Origin: Enoplolaimus lenunculus
Taxonomy: Eukaryota; Nematoda; Enoplea; Enoplida; Thoracostomopsidae
Assembly: GCA_030248215.1 (NCBI GenBank)
Contig: JASANG010001731.1
Span: forward strand, 62,001-126,000
Direction: 5' to 3'
DNA length: 64,000 bases
In this document: one piece after another, positions 22,848-35,555 of the stretch
Layout of the letters: each line of letters starts with the position of its first letter
How positions within the stretch are numbered: position 1 is the first letter of the stretch
Translations under genes and position numbers: made by a program
Notes under the pieces: model-generated
What the model saw: only the letters and a program-made list of their open reading frames with translations
Told to the model about the DNA's origin: nothing
Databases searched by the model: none

Positions 22848-22873
22848 GCGTTCGCAAAAGTGACGTGATAATT
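22848..22873 (-). other. possible 5' coding extension of the LMO first exon
   Basis: The frame stays open upstream of the ATG (LSRHFCER-M) as far as a good acceptor, GTGTTTCAG|AATTAT. Either a 5' untranslated exon is spliced here and translation starts at the ATG, or an upstream coding exon joins in phase 1. Confidence 0.45.
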
Positions 22874-24211
22874 CTGAAACACAAACACAATGAAAAACTG
22901 AAGACGTACATCAATTAGGAGCAACAATGAGATATTTGACTGCCTGAAATCCTCAACATAGCTACAAAAACAGCATCCTACTTTATGTTCGTGGTCCAGA
23001 AATGTATGTGCAAACTTGCGAAATTTAATGAGACTCGAGCCTGTAGCCCGTCTAATATGTCGAGAGGTGTCCAAAAATGTCAGGAACATACGATGGATTG
23101 TAACAATTTTCCAGTCAGGCCTTAAACCTTATTCACTAGGCAAAATTTGGTTTTGGTTCCGCTGACATGTTCGTTTGACTACATGATTTGAGAGGGATGT
23201 TAGTCATTTATACGGTGGAATACCACTGATGTTTGCTGAACAAAGAATCGGGTACAATTTTAACTTTTAGCCATTTCTGTTTTGGGCAAGTAGTAAACCA
23301 TCTGAATCTCATTATCAAAATTCATTTTAGCATCTTGGAGAGCTTCCGTGTATAAATTAACAAACTCAACTGCTGGTAACAGTTTTTTTGCTAAGAAAAC
23401 ATTAAATACTTAGTAGAAGGTGCAACTATAGCGGCGACATAATTCTAATAGCCTTATTAGGAAAATATTATAGAAAAATAATTTTTTAGAAAACGTAACC
23501 CCTCTACAGGTCCGTAGCCAGCTCAACTTGCTAACGGTGGCTAAAAAATTTTCAAAAGTGGCATTCAAGAATTTTCAATGAACTACAAGCAAGGTTGAGA
23601 ATTTCTTAGAGGGGCCAAAATTGTTCTAAGGGAGCCTGAACCTCCCTGGCTTTTGGCTACGGGTCCGCTCTTCTAACCCCTTTATACTAACTAATGAGTC
23701 TCTGTTACAGTTTAAGTACCGACTGGGGGAGTTGCTAGGGTTTTGCAAACAACGGAAAACGGTTCATGAAGCTTTCGAAGGAAGGGTTCTTGCATTGCCA
23801 ACTAATAAAGTTTCCCAAAAACCGTAGACAAAATTCAGCTGTTGGTTTGACTGCTAAACACGCCTAGCAACATCTTTGGTGTTGAAATTTCTATTATCTG
23901 CACACAAATTTCAAATTCACAGCTTGAAACGTGAAATTTGAAAAATAGGTTATGTTTGGAGAGCGAAACTTCTTGCACAATCAAAGAACAGCTCCCGCAG
24001 CGCGGGGTTCGCGGAAATATTTTTCTCAAAATTGGCACCCAGTAAACGTCAACATTTTGTAAAACACTTCCAAACGCTATTTTATCCTAATACGACCGAA
24101 AGGCGTAAAAATAAACACAGCAGATTATTTTGAAATTTGTTATTAATAAATTTTAGCATTGGTATCTAGTGATTTACAGCTAACAATGTTTATAAAAATA
24201 ATAGCATTTCC
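22874..24211. other. upstream flank of LMO; one family C copy inside
   Basis: Apart from the family C element at 23509-23666, I recognise no upstream LMO exon or promoter motif. Confidence 0.45.
23509..23666 (+). mobile_element. family C element with both ends
   Basis: Left GGTCCGTAGCCAGCTCAACT and right CTTTTGGCTACGGGTCC. The outer 11-12 bp are near-perfect inverted repeats. Confidence 0.78.
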
Positions 24212-24370
24212 GACCAATGTAAAGACCGGGAGCGGAACAGTATTATAAGCTTATTCCTAAGCTTAAGTCTACGCCTAAGCCAGCCAAAAAAATTAGTCTA
24301 AAGCTTACGCTTATTCTATTCTAGTCCCACAGAAAAACGTTCCGCCCTTGATCTTTAATACATGGGCCGA
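24212..24370 (+). mobile_element. family E element
   Basis: Left CCAATGTAAAGACCGGGAGC, CCTAAG hexamers, AATTAGTCTAAAGCTTACGC, right GTTCCGCCCTTGATCTTTAA then TACATGGGCC. Confidence 0.7.
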
Positions 24371-25797
24371 ATTTCCGGTATATTCATAACTGTAACGAAC
24401 ACTGATTTTCACCGGAAACGGATGTGTGGTTACACTACACTAAACTAACTGTTGACGGGAAATAAACCAGAAATGTGTGGCTTAATTTGGGATTTGAAGT
24501 GCTTTTCAGCAGGAACAGTGGCTGCAATGTCCCTACTTCCGAAAGAATTATGGATTGATCTCTATTTTTCAAAAATATGTTAATTTTAACGTCCTTAAAT
24601 TGGAATGGCGCTATATTTGTCGTGCGGTGCCGCCCGTCATAAAATATTTTTTGAAAAATTGATATTCTAAACATTCGATTGAAAGAAAATTGATAAAAAA
24701 TTAAAAAAGATAGAAAGATAGTTCGAGGGAGAAAAAAAGCAAGGATGATGATGTTTTTTAAACAGATATGTTGTTCTTATGCGGCAATAAACGCGCCTTG
24801 TGGTACGGTGACGGACAGTTCCGGACGTCATCAAAAGTATAGCGCCACCCTTATGTGAACGAAAAAACGTTTCTGGTTCGTTTTACGCTCAATCCTAAAA
24901 GCAAAAATTGAGCGTTAAACTTAGAAATGGTCCTAAAATAAAAACAAGTTGATTGGCTAAAAATATAAAAATTATAAATATGCACAGCAACAAATTTCAA
25001 TTTTCAAGTCCAAAGCCTCAATTTAGGTCGAACGCTTAGCTCAAGCAGTGACAACACCATCGAATGTGCAATTTTTTAAATGTATAAATCTCACACTTAT
25101 AACGTGTTGTTTTAAACAATTAACTGTATATTTATAACTTTAAAAACAATCAGCTCAACAGCGAAACCCTCAATATTTTTTTGAGAACAAAAGACAAAAG
25201 GGAAAGAATGAACTTAAAAAAGGCTCTCAAAACAACTGCCTTACTCTCCCCTTACAACCTTACTGTGCAATAAAAGCTTCCGAAAACGTTTTGGCCCGTA
25301 AAACAGTGTTCCCAAGCGGAAAAGAATTGTTTTAAAAATACCTTTGTTTTTTTACATATTGTTTAATATTTCGAAAAATATATTTCCTAAAATGATAGGT
25401 GTAACGGTGGAGCTACGAACTTCTTGCTGGAAGAATATTTTTGTAAGCTGAAATTTCCAAAATGGCACGGGTTTAATTTTGTACATTTTATCCATCGGTT
25501 AAGGTGAAAAATAGCAAAACTATTGCTATTTCGATATTATATTGGGCAAATAAGTAACACAAATGCTATTCTAAAAATGAAGAATGTTATTCTAAGCAAA
25601 ACAATGTCGAGTCAGTCCTTAAGATATTAACCAGGTTTTTTGCTTTGTAAAATATCAAATTTTCTTTTTGGCGATTACACAGCCAATGTTGCCGTTAAAC
25701 CGTTACAGCTACGTTAATAATTGGATTTTAGCCACGCCAGAGCCAGCATTAAGCTTTGAACTTCAGACCCACTAGAAATGTTTCGTTTGCCAGGGAG
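24371..25797. other. intergenic, no feature recognised
   Basis: AT-rich with short homopurine runs. No supported gene or repeat. Confidence 0.5.
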
Positions 25798-26103
25798 TTA
25801 CCATAAGCTTGATTCACGAATTTTTCGCCACAGTCGAAAAAATTCTGGCCATTGCAACTTCTTTAACAGACGCTGTAAACAAAATTGAATGGAAAACAAT
25901 GCGCAATATAAAACTTCGGCAACAAAGCATTTAATCAGCACCACAGCTTGGGTGTCTAGACCGCCGTCCAGGCTGCGAGATGCGGTCAAACTGTAAAGTA
26001 TAATCCAGAGGAGCAGCAGCTTATCCAAAAACCGGGTGCACACACGGAGTCGCAATATATAATGGCGGAAGAAAACTCGCGAGCGATACCAGCAAGAAGC
26101 CAA
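25798..26103 (-). CDS. doubtful hydrophobic ORF
   Basis: A 101-codon frame (no ATG; opens at TTG) with two hydrophobic stretches, LDKLLLLWIILYSLT and VVLIKCFVAEVLYCALFSI, in a locally GC-richer patch. An ORF of this length is expected several times by chance here. No splice sites convincingly frame it. Confidence 0.12.
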   Translation of the reverse strand: MASCWYRSRVFFRHYILRLRVCTRFLDKLLLLWIILYSLTASRSLDGGLDTQAVVLIKCFVAEVLYCALFSIQFCLQRLLKKLQWPEFFRLWRKIRESSLW

Positions 26104-26287
26104 ATAAGCCAGAATATTAACGCACTACGAACTTTGTTCTCAAAAACATTTTACGTAACCAATGTAACGTTATTAACATATTTTGGTTCCAGTAACACTT
26201 CCGCCCGCAGAAACTTAAGATAAGTTAATTCAGAAACCTATGTGAAGTAAGCCTAGCATAAAAGAATGATTCTAATCCTTACGGTAT

Positions 26288-26471
26288 CACGACAATTCGT
26301 CGACCGCCGACAACTCGTAATCCGAAACTTCATCGACTGGACAATTCGTCACCCCTAATTATGCTTCGGCTTACACGCAAGCTTAGGAGTACGCTTAGGA
26401 TGATGCTCAGATTTATTAATTAGCTTTACGACACTGATGGGCGACAAGTTGTCGGCTGACGAATTGTCATA
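26288..26471. mobile_element. TIR element with about 28-bp ends
   Basis: GACAATTCGTCGACCGCCGA at the left pairs with TCGGCTGACGAATTGTC at the right, continuing to ACAACTCGT / CGACAAGTTGT. The middle has CTTAGGAGTACGCTTAGGAT, a hexamer filler like family E but with different ends. It is about 184 bp. Confidence 0.7.
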
Positions 26472-28844
26472 GATTCGATCCTAATCCTAACATATGCCGA
26501 TATCTAAACAATTCGATAACTACAGCAGAAGAAGTGTACAACAACGCGATATTTCCAGACTTTGTCGGAGTTTGGTACTTTTAAACTTCAATATATATAC
26601 ACCTTAAAAGACAGAGAGTACGTACTTAGTACTTAATGCATTCTTGTGAAACTCCTAAGAATGGTTCAAATATTGATAAGAGAAAAAAATAGAACACATA
26701 TATAGTGATAATTTGAGTATAGCCCGAAAAACCCATTAGGGCTATCTGGCACATACGGCTCCGACGAACAACTGCAGACTTTACCCTTATTGCCATTTTA
26801 AAATTATTCTACCTCTTTAAGTATATGTATATTTATGGTAAAAGACCCTGGCTGTACATAGATATTTGAATCGAGGGGGGTCAACCCGGTGGAAACAGCC
26901 AAATATTGACTCTTCAAATAGAATTGGTCGACTGTTAACGAATATTCAACAAAACAAACCGGTTACCACAAAAGAGAAAATTTGAACTCGAACGGCCTCC
27001 ACTGGTTTCCCACTCGGTGTGCCCGTAAGCCGGCGTCTACTTAAAACCCATAGTCGTGAACTCAATTTAAGTATAAAGAACGTTCACACTCTCTTTTCCA
27101 CTCACAGTTTTCGGTTTGTCTCTGCGCCTGTGCCTTCTCCTAAAAGTAAAGTGCCGCCGTCACCACCTTATCAGATAATTTGTTCATCGTATACTAACAC
27201 CCCAACAACCCCTTAATAGATTTATTTATTGCGTTTTCCATTTATATTTACAAATAAGTATATACACAATTTGTCAATTTATTTGAAAACTTTGATTCAA
27301 AACCTTAAAATTTATAATTTTGGAAAAAATTGGTCAGCGATACTTTTAGCATCGTAATAAATTTTATTTCCACAAGCAAAAAAAATAGTCTAAAGCCAAA
27401 GCTTGCTCTATTGCAAAACAGCGAATAAGAAAACCTTTGCTCAAAGAAGGCTTTGAAACTGCGAGTAAAATTTGCCTTGTAATCGTGAAAATATTTGAAA
27501 TAAAGTCCAGTATCTAAAGCCAGTAATGCGTCCGAAACTTTGCATAGTAGGGGCCGACGGTGAAAACCGCTGAAATATTTGCTCTTAAAATAAAATTTGC
27601 AGATAGGTAACGATTGTTTAATAAGGTTGTTCTACCTTTCCATACTGAGCCAGTGATAAGCTAAAATATAACGTTTCGTGGTCTTGGGTTAATATTTCGA
27701 AAATCAAGTTATAGACTACTCGATGATAAATTTATTTTACTCTCCAACCAGAGTAAACAGATTGCAAAAACGCAAAAAAAATTAACATACTCAAAATATC
27801 GGGTATAGAAATCGGCTATTTAGGTATGAAATTTTTAGAAAACCTAAAATTACGTGTATCACCTACCTAATCTTTTACATGTCATCGGTCTAAACTATGA
27901 GATTAGCACTTTAGAATTCTACAACGTAGAACTCTTGTAATCTGAACATTTAGTTTCCGCAGGGAAAATAATAAGTGACAGGCGTAGCGTATGGTTTCAT
28001 CCAAACTCAAATCTTCCCCTAATCAAATATAACGGGATTGCATGAATTGGAAATCAATACAAATTGTTATTTGTCATTCAAATAGGACTCTGACGGAATA
28101 ATTGTTAACAGTTTGTCAATACCATGCCCAAAAACCCCTAATATTTTAAAAACTTTTGCCAAACCATTTCTAACCCCAAGTGTTTCTAGGGTACACAAAT
28201 GATTCAGTCCTATAGCCTGCACAACATTTTAGGGATATAAAACAATTTTAGCAGGAGAATGTGAAGAACTCACGCGACTTTACAAGCGAAGCTAAAACTT
28301 TTGTAGGAGGTAAAAATGTTTTAAAGAGCAATTGAACCAGTTGGCCTCACAGTGGAAAACAAACCCAGTTTATATTTCCCAAAATTACCATGACAGATCT
28401 TATTTTACCCAAAACCATCATTACTCATTATCCTCAATAAACTGTCGATCTAATTTGTCTTGCAATCGCAAGGATAAGAAACATTTAAAATATCGTTTAA
28501 GTTGAAAATTTTGCGAAACAATACAATATAATAATTAACTCGGTAACGGCGGTAGCATTTTGAAAACGAAAATCCTATTATTTAATCATGCAGAAAACTC
28601 GTTCAAGTAACGTTTAAGTTTGTCAGTAAAGAAGAAGAAAGTCTTGTTCAGTCAGATATTTTAAGGAGTTGTATATTCCAAGAAACGTTCTGATAGCCTT
28701 TTAGCAAACAATCCTAATTATGGGAAGAATGTTATGGTAGGTCATCATTCAGCTTTCCCTTGTTGTATTTACCCAACATCAGAGACGATGATAGACATAT
28801 TTACCATCATAACACTGGGCTCATGTTAATTATAGGTGCTTGCC
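26472..28844. other. intergenic, no gene recognised
   Basis: A GC-richer patch at 26980-27210 has a 65-codon Ser/Pro-rich plus frame without an ATG. I see no splice signals or family. Confidence 0.45.
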
Positions 28845-28982
28845 GACTGGTAGATTGAAGAACTAAGACACTGGAAGGATTACTTTTAGGTTTAAGCAAT
28901 GGTTTAAGTTTATGTTTAGGTTTGCGCTGAGGTTTATGCTTAGGCTTTAGTGAGAATTTCGGTATAACTATTACATGGGCTT
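28845..28982 (-). mobile_element. family E-like element, diverged
   Basis: Many TTTAGGTTTA/CTTAGGCTTT words ending at ATTACATGGGCTT. The left end is unclear. Confidence 0.4.
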
Positions 28983-29539
28983 AACACTGCGTTAATTTTT
29001 ACTGCATTCATATGGCAATAGTATATTTAGCGACAGGATTCTAATGGAAATAAACTAGCCAAAACCGGAGTCGGAATTCAATTTTCTCGTTGGAACCTAC
29101 AACAGCCTTAATTCCTGCAGAAACATTGTTACAGCAATTAAAGCACTTTTTGGGACGGTATGGAAGCCGTCTCTTAAAATGAGTGAAATTTTCGGGTATT
29201 CATTTTACAAAGCGTTTTTCTTGAATATCTGGCATTGCAGAAATTTTTCTGGTTTACGGCTTCGCTATCTCAGACAGAAATTTGCTGCAGAACTTTTATG
29301 ACAAAAAAATTGAAGCTTAGTTGTTAGTTTTAGAGAAAAAGCCTCCCAAATTTTCGTTCCGTGATTCCCTCGAAAAACATTATTCCTATTTTTGATTTTT
29401 GCGTGTTAAGGGGGTTCGGCATATTTTGAATATGTGTACAAAAGAGGTAAAACTTGGTGTACGTGCGTTATAGGCAACCCTTGAAGTAAAAAACAACACT
29501 GCTTCGTTTATTTTAATACACCAGTATATTTATGATCCT

Positions 29540-29615
29540 GGAGAGTAACCATGTGGCGCAGGGGTTTATCAGGTCTATTTGCTACCATATAGTTTGAGTT
29601 CGAATGCCGCTTGCA
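29540..29615 (+). mobile_element. tRNA-like fragment
   Basis: An A-box-like TGGCGCAGGGG and a B-box-like GAGTTCGAATGCC about 35 bases apart, but no paired stems. Probably an eroded SINE head. Confidence 0.3.
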
Positions 29616-30019
29616 ACTTCGATATTTCATAGTCTTTATTTGGGCTTGAATTCAATGATATACAAGGTAAAAGAGCTGCGACAATATTTTAAAAATGGAA
29701 ATTTTTATTTCAAATTAATCATTAAAATCAGGTTTTATTTGTTCTTAAACCTAAAAACATCTATTTTATTGATTTTGTGCAGAACCAAGTCAACGAGAGG
29801 CTGCTGACTAATGACGTGTCGGGAATAGACAATTCTACACCTTTTCAGTACTAGTCAACCAGATTTGTTTGCAATAGCGGCCTGATTCGGCTTATTACTC
29901 CTAGGAATTTTAAATCTGTGCATAAAGTGTGTCTTTATTTAATTTATTGTATTCTAACAATAATAGTGAAAGTGTCATCTGATTGATCGGTGGTATAACT
30001 GATTCATACATAACATGTA

Positions 30020-30439
30020 TAGTGCCGTGCCTAATGTATAAAGACTCCAAAATCAATTCGAGGGTCCCCAACCCCAATGATGGTAGATTGGTTTTACGGG
30101 AAACCCACCATGTTACCTACCCTCCTTGGGGTAGAGAGGCGGTAGCGGCGTCACCGTCCTACCTGACATGCTAACTGAAAAAATAATTTGTTCTGTGTAA
30201 AACTGCGTCGTTTTGTATCTTTTTAAACAAACGTGACCCCGGTAGGAGTAGTGGGGGCAGTAACGGTTCGGATTAAGGAAGCATTGCGCGTAGTGACGTG
30301 AAGGTCACACTGTCTGCCTTAAAGAGAGTAGAAACCTGGCTTATTTTCTGCATTAAATCCTTATACTAAAATATTGTAATGAACTCATGGGTGACAGGTG
30401 CCCCAATTTGGCGGTCTGGGGACGCTAAGCACGGCACTG
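30020..30439. mobile_element. about 420-bp TIR element
   Basis: AGTGCCGTGCCTAA at the left and CTAAGCACGGCACT at the right are inverted repeats with one mismatch. The interior is GC-richer than the flanks and non-coding. Only this copy was seen. Confidence 0.55.
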
Positions 30440-31308
30440 GACAATTGTACCCCGTCATCCTGACCTTTCTGGGGCTGCTTGTTTAAAATATACACAGTAA
30501 GTGAGAAAGATAGCTATAGATCACTTGTAAAACCTGTTAGCTCTAGTAAGAAGCAGTTTATAACTTGGAACAAACTAGCGGCCCATTTTGCAGCAATTGT
30601 TTATTTCTCTACAACATATTTAATAGGTTTATGTAAAAATAGGTTTAGGAATAATACAAACAGTATTAATGTGAGTCGGATTTTTGGCTTCTATCAAATT
30701 TTAGTATCAACTCCTGCAAACATAAATTAGGAGCGCAGATAAAGCACAAAATATTTATATAAGAAACGGGTAATGAGGCGAAGAAAAGTATAAAACATGT
30801 TCCCCCCAATTTCAATAACGTCACTGAATGTGTATAAAGGTTATTGGTTATATCAGAGTAGTAAAATCTAATTATATTAATAGATAATAGTGTCTTATAT
30901 AATTCTTCGGATGAATCATTTAAAAGATAAAGGGGAGCTTGGAAGGGTTTTGTGCTAAAACCTGACATATGTTGATTTTACAGCTCGTGTTTTAGACTAA
31001 ACGAGAAACCACTTATAATTAAGTTTAATTTTAGATGCACTATTGATCACAAGCGTTAAACATTTTAAGATAATTAGAAAAACATAACAGCGTTATGCTA
31101 ATTAAAAAATGACAGACGTACAATTTGAAACAAGGGGACTCCATCCAAATTGCATGGAGGTATGCTACGCCCATAGGGTTTAGTGTTTGTAGCACCGTTT
31201 ATCAGTTGAATTGGTTATAGATTGTATAGGAGTCGGGCCATGAGAATAATCAGATTTAATCAAATCTTACTTAACAATTTAACAGGCGAATAGCTCAACT
31301 ACGTACAG
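30440..31308. other. intergenic, no feature recognised
   Basis: Short frames only. Confidence 0.5.
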
Positions 31309-31636
31309 ACCAGGGTGCAACCGGAATTCCGGTTCCGGTTCCGGCATTTTTTCACCCTCCGGTTCCGGTAAATTTTTACCGGATTTAAAAATTCCGGTGT
31401 TATAATTTGGCCGTTTTTTTAACTTTGCTAATTTTTAAAAATCTCTTTTGAAAGCCACTTGTACTTATAAATACCTATGTTCGACTAAGGTTATTTCACA
31501 AATAATAGAGCAAAAAATAAGATTAAAATGAAATTTTTGGTGAAATGCATTTTTCACTTTCCGGTTCCAGTTCCGGTTCTGGTAAAATTTTCAAATTCCG
31601 GTTCTGGTAAATTATAATTCCGGTTGCACCCTGGTA
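31309..31636. mobile_element. family D element, complete, subfamily 1
   Basis: ACCAGGGTGCAACCGGAATT at the left and AATTCCGGTTGCACCCTGGT at the right are perfect 20-bp inverted ends. Adjoining are GGTTCCGGTTCCGG direct repeats at both sides and an AT-rich middle. Perfect ends suggest a fairly recent copy. Confidence 0.88.
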
Positions 31637-32010
31637 TAGACACCATCCTTGTATAAGGGTTTAACAAAGAAGAAGCTCGAGCTGTTTATGCGACCCTTAA
31701 ATCGCACAATATATACATTTGGCCCTAATAAAACTTATAACTTGAAAACATTAATTTATACCTGCTAAACTTTTAATTTTATGAGACGAAGTATAACAAA
31801 AAAAACAGAGCAGCAATATATCAAACTAATCAAAATATTAAAACAAAAGGAATCAATAGTTCAAGTTAGAGTATTTACTTAAAAGTTTAACCTGAAATCA
31901 ACCACTTTTTGGTTCAGTTATCCTCATTATTTTTTCTATTTTAAATTTGAACACCCAAATGTCAAAGTATATGTAATTGAAATTAATGAAACGAGTAGTA
32001 AAGCTTGTAC

Positions 32011-32159
32011 AGGCGTGTAGCTTAAGGAGGGCTCAGACCTCTTTGAAAGAGTTTTGACCCTCCTAGAAAATGATCATCCAGGCATGCAAGTCATCGAGAA
32101 CCCTTGTGTGCCGCTCCTGAAAATTTTTAGTCCCCTAGCAATGTGAGCTGGCTACGAAC
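32011..32159 (-). mobile_element. family C element
   Basis: Reverse orientation: GTGTAGCTTAAGGAGGGCTC, GAACCCTTGTGTGCCGCTCC, CCCTAGCAATGTGAGCTGGC, TACGAAC. Confidence 0.7.
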
Positions 32160-33086
32160 TTGAACTTGTATCTTTAGAATCGTAGATAGAAGATAATTTT
32201 TTGTTTCAATTCAAACTCTAACAGAAATGTACAAATAGGGTAACCGCATTGTTTGTTTGATTATATATTTGCATCAAAGTCTATTCGATTAAAAAATAAA
32301 TCAAATGTAAGCGTTATTTGAAATGTTATAATTTACTTAAATTAAAACGAGAAAAACGCTTATGGTTGACTTTATCTTAACTACTTTTGCTGTCCTATTT
32401 ATAGGGTAAAGAATTGTTATTTCAAATGTTTTATGATATAATAGCAACAAAGTCAACGTGGTTACAAATTTGCATCTCTACATATTTATTGCTTCCGAAT
32501 AAAAAGTTTACTCCTGCCAGAAAACTGCGCAATACTGTTCGTGACATTTTGATTTCACTTCACCAAACTTTAATAGTTCTTTACTATGTTTACACTGCGC
32601 TATTCAAACAGTATTTGTGGGTTCATTTTGATTTTTATATACGAAAAAATTTTAGGAAGATTTTTGCAAAGAAAATCCAACCTGCCTTTCAGCGGTTTCA
32701 ACTCAAACTTGCATGCAAGCAACAGCTGGAAAGCTGTCCAAATTACGTATATGAGAGGCGTTCCTGCTTTATATAATAGATAAAAATTTCGGTAGTAATA
32801 GTTGTTAACAATAGTGATCTGGGCCTAAAATAAGCCGACAGGTTTAAAGGTCTAAGTCTGAGATTAAGCATAAGCCTAACCCTGCGTCGGTATTCTCGAA
32901 TCTGTGTAGCAAATCATTAGGTTATGGCAGGCTTAAAATATTACAGTTAATGAATGGTCAGTTTCAAAACTTCGTACATTTTTTGTGAGTTTGAATTATC
33001 CCGCTAGTGCTTCAGCACGAAATTTTAGATTAGCAGCTATTGTAGTTCAGTTGTTCAAGGACCTATTAGTTACTGGTAGTAGGTGA

Positions 33087-33592
33087 TACTGTAGTGACCC
33101 AAATAAGAGGGGGGACTGATATTTATTTGGCAGTAGGTGATATGTAGTGACCCAAATAAGAGGGGGGACTGATATTTATTTGGCCTCTCCAGAGGGTACC
33201 CCTTGTTATTCGGTTACAGACTGTTATTTATTTTTAACCCACGCTCCGCCGTCCTTCGTTACTGATGTATATCCGGTACTACAATTATCCGTTGAATTAA
33301 ACGTTTATATATTTGTCTTGTGTCAATAGCTTGAGCGATAATACAAGGTTATACTTAGGAATGTACTTTCAAAATTTAAGTACGCTTTAAAGTTTCGAAC
33401 TCAAATTATTTGGTCCTGGTGTCATTTATGCCATACAGTTAGGGTTATTTGACATTTCTGGACTCTAATTAGCGTTTAGGGACTCTATACGCTTACGGAC
33501 TCTTATTAGGGATACGGACTCCAATTGATTCGGACTTAAAACGGGGACCCCCTCTTATTACCCCTCCCCCTCTTATTCGGGTAAATACAGTA
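33087..33592 (+). mobile_element. family B element with a duplicated left end
   Basis: TACTGTAGTGACCCAAATAA at the left, CTCTTATTCGGGTAAATACAGTA at the right. It is in the opposite orientation to the 10.3 and 60.7 kb copies. The first 54 bp, including the inverted end, occur twice in tandem (33078-33131 and 33132-33184). Confidence 0.8.
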
Positions 33593-34238
33593 CAAACATC
33601 AGAATATAAAGGCTCCTAAATCTTGAACCTATTTTTAGTTCACTATATGCGGTTTGAACTTTTTGTGAGTGACGTAAACGCGTACTAAACACGTTTCTAG
33701 CACCATGTTAAATGGTTCATTTAGGTTAGACGTCTAAAAGCAAACTAAAATAGAAATAAATGCTTTGATTGAAACAAATGATCTATAAACTTGCCAATTT
33801 AGTTTGCGAATATGTACCTTAGGGACCATTTCGTCTCTGAAGCATCTATATTTCAATCACAAACTAATTATCCTAATTATGGATTTCTTTTAATAATATT
33901 TGTAAAATGTGAAATAATCAAACTTCAAAGCACAGAATAGCTTATCAAAAAAATCCCTTGAGACAGCTTTCGCTGCGATTAGAGTGTGCTTACATAATAC
34001 AAAATATACAGCGAATAGTTTATTGCGAAAATAAATTTCCAACTAATGGACTTTAGACTAAACAGAGCTAAAACTAAAATTACATGAGTCGAATATTAAG
34101 TACCGGTTTGATTGTTGGAAAAAAATAAATATGTACCCATACAGTGGCATAAATTGAAATTCGTGGTAGGCGGTTAATATGAAAATACGACTTAAATACT
34201 GGGTTTAATCGGCAGAAACTGAAAATATTTTCATTAAA

Positions 34239-35422
34239 ACCATCTTTCGCATGAATATTTCCTATTTTATCTGAGTTTTAATTTCAAGGTATACAAAATT
34301 ATACGAACTTCGGACAAGTGGACAAGAAGGTGTTTGGTTCCACATCACCGTTTAGCTATCAAAGTTAGACGCTCGTTATGGTAGCTCTGGCTTTATTGCC
34401 CATATGCAAGTACTGCCTTGAAAGTCGAGAGCTGTCTTGATGTGGTTTAATTAGAATATTTTTCACTTGTTCAATTAAATATGAAATTTTATAGCATACA
34501 AGACCAACCAAAATTAGGGTTTTGCAAATTTTTTACCATCTTTCGCATGAATATTTCCTATTTTATCTGAGTTTTAATTTCAAGGTATACAAAATTATAT
34601 GAACTTCGGACAAGTGGACAAGAAGGTGTTTGGTTCCACATCACCGTTTAGCTATAAAAGTTTGACGCTCGTTATGGTAGCTCTGGCTTTATTGCCCATA
34701 TGCAAGTACTGCCTTGAAAGTCGAGAGCTGTCTTGATGTGGTTTAATTAGAATATTTTTCACTTGTTCAATTAAATATGAAATTTTATAGCATACAAGAC
34801 CAACCAAAATTAGGGTTTTGCAAATTTTTTACCATCTTTCGCATGAATATTTCCTATTTTATCTGAGTTTTAATTTCAAGGTATACAAAATTATACGAAC
34901 TTCGGACAAGTGGACAAGAAGGTGTTTGGTTCCACATCACCGTTTAGCTATCAAAGTTAGACGCTCGTTATGGTAGCTCTGGCTTTATTGCCCATATGCA
35001 AGTACTGCCTTGAAAGTCGAGAGCTGTCTTGATGTGGTTTAATTAGAATATTTTTCACTTGTTCAATTAAATATGAAATTTTATAGCATACAAGACCAAC
35101 CAAAATTAGGGTTTTGCAAATTTTTTACCATCTTTCGCATGAATATTTCCTATTTTATCTGAGTTTTAATTTCAAGGTATACAAAATTATATGAACTTCG
35201 GACAAGTGGACAAGAAGGTGTTTGGTTCCACATCACCGTTTAGCTATAAAAGTTAGACGCTCGTTATGGTAGCTCTGGCTTTATTGCCCATATGCACGTA
35301 CTGCCTTGAAAATCGAGAGCTGTCTTGATGTGGTTTAATTAAAATATTTTTCACTTGTTCAATTAAATATGAAATTTCATAGCATACAAGACCAACCAAA
35401 ATTAGGGTTTTGCAAATTTTTT
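34239..35422 (-). repeat. 4 x 296-bp tandem array of a family A-related core
   Basis: Units start at 34239, 34535, 34831 and 35127, exactly 296 bp apart and nearly identical. Each starts like the left end of family A (CATCTTTCGCATGAATATTT) and holds, on the minus strand, an A-box-like TAGCTAAACGG and a B-box-like AAGTTCGTATAA. A TTAA sits just before the first unit. Units 1 and 3 share TATACGAACTT and GCTATCAAAG; units 2 and 4 share TATATGAACTT and GCTATAAAAG, so a two-unit block was copied. Confidence 0.92.
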
Positions 35423-35555
35423 TCAATTCCAACAAAAATTTCCGTTCAACTTGTTGTGTACTGTGCCGAGATCTAACAGTGGGGCATTCAGTAGTAACTC
35501 CAAAATTTAAGCCTAGTCCATATATTACCGTATACCAGCGCTTATATAGTCTACA

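Noticed and set aside
32414-32776. 120-codon plus frame
   Set aside because: Chance length, AT-rich codons, no recognisable motif.
34239-35422. CRISPR-like array
   Set aside because: The 296-bp units abut with no unique spacers, and the DNA is eukaryotic.
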